Part shown: positions 1-10,917 of the stretch, piece after piece
How positions within the stretch are numbered: the stretch's first letter is position 1
How the letters are laid out: each line of letters begins with the position of its first letter
Assembly: GCA_030141605.1 (NCBI GenBank)
Contig: JAQGDQ010000013.1
Coordinates: 1,309,947 to 1,373,946 of the forward strand
Length of the DNA: 64,000 bases
Direction: 5' to 3'
Origin: Tubiluchus corallicola
Lineage: Eukaryota > Priapulida > Priapulimorpha > Priapulimorphida > Tubiluchidae
The notes under the pieces: model-generated
The model's input: the letters and a program-made list of their open reading frames with translations, nothing else
Told to the model about the DNA's origin: nothing
Database searches by the model: none
Position numbers and translations under genes: made by a program

Positions 1-749
1 GCAGAGCAATCCATTGCTGTCATTGCACATGAAAATGCTGCTGCACAATTTACTCATGTACAACAATACATTCCAATGTGCGTAACCAGGGAGAACATTA
101 GTTAGAAAGATGCATAGGAACACTGATACTCGTTCGCTGTTGTCGTTATTATAATTATTATTCATTTACACCCAACAAGAAAAGTCTTTTAACTAAGACC
201 AATGATATCCTAACAATGATTATAATTATTAACATTTACAAGTTTCGACTGTTTTACGCAGCAATGACAGCTACCCACCTAAACATGCCAAGCGTTTAAG
301 CAAAAAAAGTGCACTCTTCAAAAGGATCTATCGAATTGAACAGTCTTAAAAATAATTTTTTCTTTGCTTTCAAATCTTTTGTCACATATGGATGATCAAT
401 GTGTCATTTGATGTACCAAAACGAATTTGAAGTGACTATTGTCTACATTTGGATGACCAATGCAACATCTGGATGACCTAAGCTGCTAGGAAGATTGTAC
501 TATCATATTTGAATGATCTATGTCAGATTTGATGTTATGCATGTCCACATTAAAACTGAAAAAAAAACCTATAATTATAACCCAAACGCAAATGTTGAAA
601 AAAATTAGTTTACCATTTATAAAATATATTTCGGAAATATGCTTAAGAAGATTTAAAACAGGACTAAAATACGGGCAAATGCAGCTCCCCAGTGAGGGGT
701 TTGCAACTCAGCACTCACACAGAACAGGCCCCTACTGGATCAGGCATTG
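1..749. other. Intergenic stretch, nothing recognised
   Basis: AT-rich sequence with only short chance reading frames. Near 390-500 it repeats loose variants of a phrase like catttggatgaccaatg, which may be remains of a short tandem repeat. No gene, RNA or element boundary is supported. Confidence 0.4.
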
Positions 750-2225
750 ATGGATTAGATCTTTCAAGGGATCTGTCTTTCATTTTGAACAGGCCTCCCA
801 AATTACTGGATCTATCAGAGATTCTGGGCATCGTAATAAACAAGCATGACTAAAGCAGTGATGGGTAATCAGAAACTAATAATGTAACTGACAAGCTCAG
901 GCATCTTTTACAAAGACAACGAGGAGATCGACTCATTGCCTACGACAGAATAGACTGTAATGAAAAAATTCCTGCATACATAAAATGTATAATAATGTGT
1001 AAATGCGTAGAGTGGATGGTGTGATTTATCCTCAAGAATCACAGAATAATACCAGAACATGAAGAAATTAAAAAGATAGTTAAGAATAACAGTGCAAAAA
1101 ACATTTCATTTGTGCAGATTCTAACATTAAGCCATGCTGCAAGTCATCCCTCTACATTCAAAATATGATTTTTTAAAAAACTGCAGCAAAAAGATCAGAT
1201 GAAAAGTGTCAAAACGCTACCAATGACATGCCAAACAATTTTAAATATGAGACACTCATTTCTTTTATGCAGCTAGTTTTCCACCTTGTATAATATTTTA
1301 TGCTAAAGAACAATTGCAAAATGCAAGAAACGTGTGGTATTAATGGTCCAGTAGTAGGTATTGATAAAACACTGAATACGGACACTTTTTGTTACTTCAC
1401 TGGTGTTACATTAAATTTGATGCAAACGTGAATTTTGCCAACTGCAGTCTAATTTATGTAGGACTTCAAACGTGGCTCAGCAAAAGCATGACACTGTTTG
1501 TAAAATGACTTGAGCTGAGCTGTTTTGTCACTACATAATATCATTTTTTTATCACAGAAATGATAAACGTTGTTCAAAAACAGATGTTTATTAAAATGTG
1601 AAAACTTTGCTCATTTTTTTTTATTTATGCTACTTTTCAGTGCTACAGATGCTACAGATCACACCAAAAAGGTTCTGGCCAGTTCAGATACAGGACTACA
1701 ATTAGAAAGTGATGATATGAATAATGCAAATCCAGAAAATAGCTCCTGTAACTTCATAATTCGAAGTTCTTCTTAAAGAAGGAAAGAATACATAAAAGAT
1801 ATGGCTGCCATACAAAGAAATGACCAGGGAAAAATTATGAAAAATGAGCATCTGAGAAAACTTCTGGCATCAGGTGATTTTCTTGATAAGTATGCAAGGC
1901 TAAATCAATGTCCAGCAGACAAATACTGGACTGATCAAGAAAAAATGAGACACCCGTTAAGTAAATGTCATAAGTAAAATGGAATATTCTGTTGCAATAA
2001 CAGTTATGTTTGCAGTTGTTATACAAATGCTTGACAAAGGTGCAAAAGCGAGAATAATATATTGTATAATATATTGTATAATAATGTGTATTTTGTTAAA
2101 TCGTGTAGTTTGAAAAGTGGTATATATCATCAAATGTATTGGTGACGATTCTGGATATTTTGTATTGTTCATGCTTTCGACTGTATTGACAGAACACTAA
2201 ATAAACATTTTTCTTTCACCTTCAT
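750..2225 (+). pseudogene. Decayed coding region of unknown family, with terminal exon and poly(A) signal
   Basis: From 750 to about 1168 one plus-strand frame gives protein-like stretches (for example TDKLRHLLQRQRGDRLIAYD) broken by four in-frame stops. A pyrimidine-rich acceptor ends at 1640. The frame that follows reads to a TAA at 1774-1776 and then stays open, in the same frame, for a further 66 codons to about 1976 (LRKLLASGDFLDKYARLNQC lies here). An AATAAA sits at 2199-2204. Seen: open stretches, stops, acceptor and poly(A) signal. Inferred: a dead gene or dead transposase whose 5' part is damaged, or a real last exon ending at 1776. I do not recognise the family. Confidence 0.3.
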
Positions 2226-3629
2226 AATGTGCGAGTAACATTAATGTAGCTTCTTTCCTCATTTTTATGACAAATATGCACTATTATTTAGTTTGTCACA
2301 CTTTCTATTGTCACTGTATCTATTATTACTATATATATACAAGGGACTCAGAATTATAGGGTGTAGCTCTTCCATTATCTGCAGTCAAAAGACACAGAAA
2401 CAGCTTACGGATGTCAAAAAATTCCCAAGCCTCATCGAAGCAGATTTGACTCAACAAATTCCTTGAAATCTGTCTATTTTCAGACATTTCTCCTATTCAT
2501 CGATGTGACTGGAAGACCAGTGGAGGTATGTCAAATTCAACAGGAGACAAGAAACTAGTAACAACACAGGCAAATCACAAGCTCTCAAAAATAAAGCAAA
2601 ATAGTGATGTTGTCAAGCAAAGTAATTGCAACTAAAGAAATGCTGCTAGGCTATTGAAAAAGAGCCATGCTAACCAAATTTGACAAATCCTTTCTTCATA
2701 ATGCTTGGTACCATCAATACCAATCCGTTTCTAATTGTAGTATTCTCTCTATTGACTTGCAAACAGAAGCCTGTACAGAAAATACGGAGACACTGGATTA
2801 CTCACATGTCTGTGTCCACTTTAGACTTTGCTGAAGTTTCATGGTCTTGCAAGCAGAAAGTGTGGCTCCAGAAAAGCTGTATGAGTTGCCAAGCAGATGT
2901 GGTTTCGCAAACTAGCTGCCTTTTAGATTCCATGCCGGATTTCCGTAGTATAAACAGTGTAACAGGTATATTTGATTCTGGAGTTGCCTAGCTTTTCCTC
3001 TTGAGATATAGTTGCGGGCAGTAGAGATTTGGAATCAAGAGTTTCCTTTGCCTAGAGGTGCTACCTTTTACTGACCTCTGTCTACTCACAGCACCTAGTT
3101 TTCAGTCACAAGTAACTCACCTCAGCCAGGCTCCAGCGAGTAGGAAATAGGCTTTTCATCAGAAGTTAGTTTTATTTTGTCAACTTCACTTGACTTGCTG
3201 GTCAACAGTGATGAACACAGTGTTTTCAGAGGAAAAAGCACTGAGCATACCCAGAAGTTCAAGAAAGCTAGAAGCATGGCACATTTACTAAAATTTTGTG
3301 AGAAGAATAGTTGGCAAACTTATATCTTAGCAACTGAGATGGAGTTAAAAACTGTTCTGGAAGATCACTCCGACAATTTTTGACAAAAAGCTGGAGTCTA
3401 CACCAATATGAAGAAAAAAAGATCATTGACTTGGCAATAGCATCAGCCACTAAGCCATCTATGTGTCTCAGGCAGAAATTCAAAGCAGGCAAAAGTTGTG
3501 TCAGATCAGACACTGATGGCCCACCCACATATGATAGGCCATATCAGAGGTAATCTGCTAAACGATCTGGCGAGGTGCTCTGATCGATGAACTGTCTGCT
3601 TCATTAGTAGAGTCAACTTAAAGCAAATT
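2226..3629. other. Intergenic, unrecognised reading frames only
   Basis: The largest frame is a plus-strand one of 103 codons at 2680-2991. It contains two diverged copies of a CKQK phrase (underlying DNA tgcaaacagaagcctgtacag and tgcaagcagaaagtgtggct), so it looks like a local duplication and not a gene. Short plus and minus frames at 3177-3530 overlap each other and have no splice or homology support. Confidence 0.35.
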
Positions 3630-3978
3630 TTGGGTATATGTTCAAAACTCAGCAAAGAACATATTTCAGTTATATATTTGGATGCTTTAACAGCCAACTC
3701 TAGCACTAATGTTTCACAAAAAAAATGGTGTGAGAAAATGACCTACAATATATTATCATGCTTTTGTATTAATGTTTTAACTTGTATCCTATTGTGCAAC
3801 TTTGTAGTGTTTTACGTACGTAAATTTATTAACAATGTCTTCACATGTATTTCATTGTCTTTTATGTATTAATTGTAGGTCTTATTTTTCCTTTGTATTT
3901 CTATATATTAATTAATTATACTTGTAAGCACCGCTGAGACGCAGTGTGTAAAAATCAATAAACATTACTATTATTATG
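3630..3978 (+). mobile_element. Probable 3' tail of a LINE-like retroelement
   Basis: An AT-rich, non-coding stretch ends in an AATAAA-type signal (aaaaatcaataaacatt, about 3950) followed at once by a short TTA-type simple repeat. That arrangement is typical of non-LTR retrotransposon 3' ends. A similar AATAAACAT end followed by CTA repeats occurs on the minus strand at 43.86 kb, next to recognisable retroelement coding sequence. No coding part is preserved here, so the call rests on tail structure only. Confidence 0.3.
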
Positions 3979-5019
3979 ACGTTTATTATAATCCCAACTT
4001 TTCAGCCATATATTTTAATGCACTTTTCAAGAGTTGATTATTATTTTGCAATTGCCCACGCAAAAGCAAATTTTGAAAAGCTCAACTTTATAAAAATGGG
4101 TGACTGAATGAGTTGTAGGTTTGTTCAGAAATATGTCTAACACCTGCACAACTCTACTTTATAACACATCTCAGTGAACCACTAAGATTAAGCACAAATA
4201 ATTTCCACAAACAAGATCAATGAAAACTGAACTGAGACATTACTATACAAAGACATGACTGGAGTCTAACATTGGCTTTTGCAAAATTCCCACTACGATA
4301 ATGATCTCATCCTGAAGTAATAGGAACTGGAACGAACTAATAACGTCTCACAAGATGTATTGCGAACAGACAGTTCAACGCACGACTGTCAATACTTTAC
4401 ATATACATAAACGGCTAATTAAGTCAGTGCGTATGAAAATAGTGTTAGGCTTGAAATCATTGTTAAAAGCATTGTAAGCAAGTGCCTAAAAAAGCAAGCA
4501 AACTTCTTCATGACAATTACTACCAGTGTTATTAAACTTACGTTCTTATGCAGGTAGATATGCAGGTTTTCCTGATAGTGCTTTTTGTTATTAATTTGCA
4601 TAGGTTCAGTATTTCCAACATTCATTTTCTTTTCTTTGTACTCAGATAAAAGCCAAACAGACATACTATTACGTTAGTAAGTTATGTCTGTGTTTAAAAT
4701 TTGAAATCTGCACACATGCTTTCACTATGTCATGTCTAAAGACACTTCAAGCAAAGCTCTGAATATAAGTTATATATGTAATACTTCTTGTACATACTAA
4801 TGTATTTATTGAACACAAATTAAATGTTTGTAGAATGTACAAATTTCACTAAAACAATTTCACTAGTGGCAAAAAAGTTACACTGGCTGCTCAATACACA
4901 GTCATTTTGTTAAAAATGGTTAACCCTGAAAGTAGTCACCCACCCACGGAAGAACACATTTTTAATTTTCGATTGCTACAGTCATGATCCACACAACATA
5001 ATGAACAAGTAGCACAATA
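3979..5019. other. Intergenic, nothing recognised
   Basis: AT-rich sequence without a supported gene, RNA or repeat boundary. The 81-codon minus-strand frame at 4419-4664 has no splice context or recognisable motif. Confidence 0.4.
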
Positions 5020-5657
5020 CAGTAAGTCCTCGCTTAACGACTCCCCATTTAGTGGTGTTTCGTTTTAACAACACTGAACATTTAACACCTTTTTCTCACT
5101 CAAGGACACACGTTTCATTTTAGCAATGATTTTTTTTACTTTGCTGAAAGCCATTTTTTATCTTATCGACAACTTTTTACGGAATTTGAAGCATTAAACT
5201 GGTACATATTGCATTATTCTGTTCTAAAAATGTATTACTAATATAAAACAGTACAATTATTATATGTTTTTGCTTCCTGTTTGGCTATGAACTAAGTGCT
5301 AGCCGTTTGTATCATGCCAGACCTATTTGAGATGCATAATCCTCCAGACACCTGAGTTCAAATTTTACACCAAGGAATTTTGTCATAAAACATCATAAAA
5401 ACTGCTAGCAAGTCTAGCTGGATATTGGTAAAAAAGATGGGTGGTTTCAAGCAAACAGAAAGAAATTAATCAGTAGAAATATGAATAAAACTCACAAAAA
5501 AAATTATATGATTTAAGCAGCATTGATTTTTGCCTTTCGAACGTATCTCAATTCTTTTAGATTACCTTTTATGAAGGTATTGGTTTTGTTTGACGCCATT
5601 TTGCTTAAAATCACGCTTTGTTGGAACACATTGGCATCGTTCAGCAAGGACTTACTG
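5020..5657. mobile_element. Tigger-like non-autonomous DNA transposon (MITE)
   Basis: The left end reads CAGTAAGTCCTCGCTTAACG immediately after a TA dinucleotide. The right end reads AAGGACTTACTG, the reverse complement of the first 12 bases apart from one base. TA target sites and CAGT...ACTG ends are the hallmark of the Tc1/mariner-pogo-Tigger group, and the CTCGCTTAACGAC phrase is characteristic of Tigger-type termini. The interior has no transposase, so this is a non-autonomous copy. A relative lies at 16336-16807. On the right side the TA is displaced (CTGCCGGTA), probably by later mutation. Confidence 0.7.
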
Positions 5658-6484
5658 CCGGTACATCCATCGCGCAATTAATATTCAAGCTATATATGTT
5701 ATTCTAATGAATTAATTACATTAACAGTATAAATTTAAAGGAACAGTAAACACAAAAAATAACAAATTCAAAGTAAACTTACCAAATCACAATGTGTTGT
5801 AAAACAAATGTCGCCATACATTAGAAGGAACTAACTGGAATTTTATCAAATTCAGAACATACGTTTAGGAACATCACGATAATACGCTTGGTCACTGGAA
5901 TGTGAACTGAAGCTCACTAACTTATTCTTAATGATAAAAGTAAAAAGTTGAGGATTAATTTACAGTTACACGTAGTTTGAGTTATAATAAATGACATCAT
6001 TAATAGAACATTATAAATGCAAAACTGGCATTTTACAGGAAAAGCATTGTTTACTGGCATGCCTTGATAGTCGGTCCTGCATTTCTCAGACATTAAAAAT
6101 TAGTCTACATGTACATCTGGTTGTTTGGACAAATGAAGCTTTCTCACACTAATTGCTGAACATCTCAGCAGCAAGTAACAGTTTACGTAACCTAGCATTT
6201 TAGGGTTTACTGCTCCTTTAAATAAATTTTCCTGTTTCTTACACATTTCAGTATGCATCCAATTAACACTTCACTTTTTTCAATAACTTGAGATATATTT
6301 TTATTTTCATAATGGTCAATGGAACTCGATCTAGTTACACTTACACTGCAAGTATGAAGCTCAAAATAACACTTAATATCATAATGCCGTAGGCATACTA
6401 TAATCACACAAAACTTAAGCAAAAGCTTTCACGGAGCCACAATTTTTTTGCAACAATTGAAAATTTCATAAGTCAAAAGTCCAA
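5658..6484. other. Intergenic, nothing recognised
   Basis: AT-rich sequence. The only frame of note, 71 codons on the minus strand at 6207-6422, has no motif and no splice context. Confidence 0.4.
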
Positions 6485-6965
6485 CAGGCGCCAAAATGTT
6501 CCTGCAACTGCATTCTGTCGCACGAGTTCTACACTGTGTGTTTGTACAGATTTGGCAACTTCTGGGACACTTACGCGACAAGAGAATGTCATATGACATT
6601 CATGCGAGTATCACAAAATTTTCGCAAAAAGAAGTGCTAGGCAACCAACGTGCGCCAAAATGACAGAAAACAACAAAACATAGTTGCAAAATCGTCACAA
6701 CATTCTTGCAGAGTCACAAAATATTTTGTGGATTCTGAAATTGTTGCAAACGTTTGGCGACAAATTTGTGAATGTTTCTCACATGTTAGTACAACTTTAG
6801 GGCAGCTTTACGAAGTTTTGGCGAAACGGTGAGTTCCGCTACTCAGGCGACAACCTCTAAACACTTTAACTAATTTTTCTGAAACCAGCGACCCTTTTGC
6901 GACTATGGCGAACGTTCGCACTTGTTTTGCGACTGTTTGGCGAACTTTTGGCGACTCTTAGACTT
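6485..6965. repeat. GCGAC-rich element, probably a degenerate MITE
   Basis: This block is unusually rich in GCGAC, GGCGA and TTGC phrases compared with its AT-rich surroundings. Its left edge (GGCGCCAAAATGTTCCTGCAA) and the reverse complement of its right edge (GTCGCCAAAAGTTCGCC) resemble each other, which suggests degenerate terminal inverted repeats. The short ORFs inside (6650-6832 plus, 6866-7054 minus) look like by-products of the repeated phrases. Family not identified. Confidence 0.4.
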
Positions 6966-7830
6966 TTCAATTTTCGAATAGTTGTGGAAGTAGCATTACT
7001 AGAAGCAACGGCACAAAGTTTTTGATCTTCTCGGTCAAAAGCACAAAAAAGCAAAATTTATGGTGAGATGACAACTAAAAAATAAAAATGCGACTATCAT
7101 TTATTTAATTCATGAAAAGCTTCTGATTAGTCAGTCTACACTAGATTATTAACTACAAAATGTTTGTGCCAAGGTAAGTTTAAAGGCATCTGATAATGTG
7201 GGCTGCCTTCCAGATTCATTAAAATTGTGCCCCTACCATTATGAAACTAAAAACATAACACATAAAACATACATTTTGTATCAAAAGCAACCTCAACTAA
7301 CAAAATATCAAATCGAGGTAAATATGATTAACTGTTATAATCGTGTGAGCGGATATTTCGTGTGAAAAGTATTTACATCCAACATCTTGTATATTCGATA
7401 TTCCTACCAATAGTACATTAAGATCATCAACATATTAATGTGACACTGTGATACAATTATAGAGGGTCTAAATACAAAAGCCAATATTTTGCAAGCATTT
7501 GGCGAGTCACACACATACAGCAATCAAAATTTTACATCAGCACAAACTGCCCTAAATCGTTAAGACACACAGTGTTATAAAAATTTACATGAATAGCCAT
7601 TACACGTACCATATTACAAAACAAAAAAAACAATTAGTAATAAAATAAAATGACTTATCTTTCCTCTTTGCATTCCAAACAACAAACCTCAGAAGCTTCT
7701 TTTAAACCTGATTTCACAAAGTTTTCTGCACTTGATCACGTTTGCAAGTACGAAGTATCTTTTGGAATCCCAGTATAAAAGTTTTCCCAAGGTACAGAGC
7801 AGTCTACAAAAATGTAAAAATAGCGAATAC
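6966..7830. other. Intergenic, nothing recognised
   Basis: AT-rich flank between the GCGAC-rich element and the minisatellite. No gene, RNA or clear repeat is supported. Confidence 0.4.
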
Positions 7831-10188
7831 TCCACTAATATAATAAGGAGTTGGACACGGGCATCACCAAACCTCGGCATGCCACTGACTGCTCCACTAA
7901 CATAATAAGGAGTTGGACACGGGCATCACCAAACCTCGGCATGCCACTAACTGCTCCACTAACATAATAAGGAGTTGGACACGGGCATCACCAAACCTCT
8001 GCACGCCACTGACTGCTCCACTAATATAATAAGGAGTTGGACATGGGCATCACCAAACCTCTGCATGCCACTGACTGCTCCACTAATATAAGAAGGAGTT
8101 GGACACGGGCATCACCAAACCTCTGCATGCCACTGACTGCTCCACTAACATAATAAGGAGTTGGACACGGGCATCACCAAACCTCTGCATGCCACTGACT
8201 GCTCCACTAATATAAGAAGGAGTTGGACACGGGCATCACCAAACCTCTGCATGCCACTGACTGCTCCACTAACATAATAAGGAGTTGGACACGGGCATCA
8301 CCAAACCTCTGCACCCCACTGACTGCTCTACTAACATAATAAGGAGTTGGACACGGGCATCACCAAACCTCTGCATGCCACTAACTGCTCCACTAATATA
8401 ATAAGGAGTTGGACACGGACATCACCAAACCTCTGCATGCCACTGACTGCTCCACTAATATAATAAGGAGTTGGACACGAGCATCACCAAACCTCTGCAT
8501 GCCACTGATTGCTCCACTAATATAATAAGGAGTTGGACACGAGCATCACCAAACCTCTGCATGCCACTGACTGCTCCACTAATATAATAAGGAGTTGGAC
8601 ACGAGCATCACCAAACCTCTGCACGCCACTGACTGCTCCACTAATATAATGAGTTGGACACGGGCATCACCAAACCTCTGCATGCCACTGACTGCTCCAC
8701 TAATATAATAAGGAGTTGGACACGGGCATCACCAAACCTCTGCACCCCACTGACTGCTCCACTATATAATAAGGAGTTGGACACGGGCATCACCAAACCT
8801 CTGCACCCCACTGACTGCTCCACTAATATAATAAGGAGTTGGACACGGGCATCACCAAACCTCTGCACCCCACTAACTGCTCCAATAATATAATAAGGAG
8901 TTGGACACGGGCATCACCAAACCTCTGCATGCCACTGACTGCTCCACTAATATAATAAGGAGTTGGACACGGGCATCACCAAACCTCTGCACGCCACTGA
9001 CTGCTCCACTAATATAATAAGGAGTTGGACACGGGCATCACCAAACCTCTGCACCCCACTGACTGCTCCACTAATATAATAAGGAGTTGGACACGGGCAT
9101 CACCAAACCTCTGCATGCCACTGACTGCTCCACTAATATAATAAGGAGTTGGACACGGGCATCACCAAACCTCTGCATGCCACTGACTGCTCCACTAATA
9201 TAATAAGGAGTTGGACACGGGCATCACCAAACCTCTGCACCCCACTGACTGCTCCACTAATATAATAAGGAGTTGGACACGGGCATCACCAAACCTCTGC
9301 ATGCCACTGACTGCTCCACTAATATAATAAGGAGTTGGACACGAGCATCACCAAACCTCTGCATGCCACTGACTGCTCCACTAATATAATAAGGAGTTGG
9401 ACACGAGCATCACCAAACCTCTGCACGCCACTGACTGCTCCACTAATATAATGAGTTGGACACGGGCATCACCAAACCTCTGCATGCCACTGACTGTTCC
9501 ACTAATATAATAAGGAGTTGGACACGGGCATCACCAAACCTCTGCATGCCACTGACTGCTCCACTAATATAATAAGGAGTTGGACACGAGCATCACCAAA
9601 CCTCTGCATGCCACTGACTGCTCCACTAATATAATAAGGAGTTGGACACGAGCATCACCAAACCTCTGCACGCCACTGACTGCTCCACTAATATAATGAG
9701 TTGGACACGGGCATCACCAAACCTCTGCATGCCACTGACTGTTCCACTAATATAATAAGGAGTTGGACACGGGCATCACCAAACCTCTGCACCCCACTGA
9801 CTGCTCCACTAATATAATAAGGAGTTGGACACGGGCATCACCAAACCTCTGCACCCCACTGACTGCTCCACTAATATTATAAGGAGTTGGACACGGGCAT
9901 CACCAAACCTCTGCACCCCACTGACTGCTTCACTAATATAATAAGGAGTTGGGACCCGGGCATCACCAAACCTCTGCACCCCACTGATAGCTCCACTAAT
10001 ATAATAAGGAGTTGGACACGGGCATCACCAAACCTCTGCATGCCACTAACTGCTCCACTAATTTAATAAGGAGTTGGACACGGGCATCACCAAACCTGTG
10101 CATGCCACTGACTGCTCCACTAACATAATGAGTTGGGACACGGGCATCACCAAACCTCTGCATGCCACTGACTGCTCCACTAATATAA
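7831..10188. repeat. Minisatellite, about 38 units of 62 bp
   Basis: A head-to-tail array of a roughly 62-bp unit (core ggagttggacacgggcatca, then caaacctctgcatgccactg, then actgctccactaatataata). Successive ggagttgg starts at 7847 and 7909 give the period. Units differ at a few sites: cggcat/ctgcat, atgcc/acgcc/acccc, cgggc/cgagc/cggac, aatat/aacat. A variant lacking aag (59 bp) appears near 8650, 9451 and 9695, and a related one near 10126. Because 62 is not a multiple of three, long frames in the array are incidental. It lies about 0.7 kb beyond the stop codon of the RBM33-like gene. There is no unique spacer, so it is not a CRISPR array. Confidence 0.95.
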
Positions 10189-10917
10189 ATAAAAATAAAA
10201 GTATAACAAATAATAGAGAACAAACGACTTACCTTCACATTAGCGAAACATTGATTACCATCTCGGCTATGCGTGTCCTACAAATATTCTTTAGTTTAGA
10301 ATAGTAAAATTGATCCCGTCCCTAATCAGTAAAAAATACTTAAAAACAATTAAATATTTTTGAAAATCTATAACTACTTACCTGGTCTGACACTGAAAAA
10401 CTTATTTAAATAGCAAAAAGAAAAGCCTGAAGATGATGAGGCCGCAAGTGACGCAAGGCGCAATGACACAAGGCACAATGACACTTCACAAAACTTTAAC
10501 ATTGCGGCTTTAATTTGACACTTACAAAATTAATAAAACTTCTTAATGTTCATGAAACTATATAAAATATAAAAACACTATTACAGATCAAAACACAAAT
10601 AAACCTACCAGATGTTATCCTGTAAGTAAAAACAAACACAAATAACATTCAAAATATTTTACCTACTTGGTATCTACAATTCTATTTAGGGTTGCCAGAC
10701 ATCCCTTATATACGGGTCATGTCCTATATTTAATCATTTTGTCCGTTGTCCCGTATTGACCTTTCTGTGACAGCCAAATGTCACGACATTTGGTTCACTT
10801 TCAAATTTCTTTTTATATTATATTTTATATATTTATAAATAGCTGCATAGGAAGTTAGGCATTAGTGAGCTTCTAAAATTCATTAAAAACCTTCGCAGTG
10901 CATGCTAAGCTGATGAT
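10189..10917. other. 3' flank of the RBM33-like gene; includes a transposon-like fragment
   Basis: Between the minisatellite and the RBM33-like stop codon. The 3' UTR of that minus-strand gene must lie here, but no perfect AATAAA is seen near the stop; AT-rich variants occur at about 10.80-10.83 kb. At 10687-10790 a phrase starting gggttgccagacatcccttatatacgg looks like the end of a dispersed element, but only one end is visible. Confidence 0.35.

Noticed and set aside
7831-10188. CRISPR-like array
   Set aside because: Repeats are contiguous with no unique spacers, and the setting is a eukaryotic chromosome.
8641-10304. ORFs of 75-80 codons on both strands in the minisatellite
   Set aside because: They are repeats of the same peptide produced by a 62-bp unit. 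The frame changes with each unit and there is no start or splice context.
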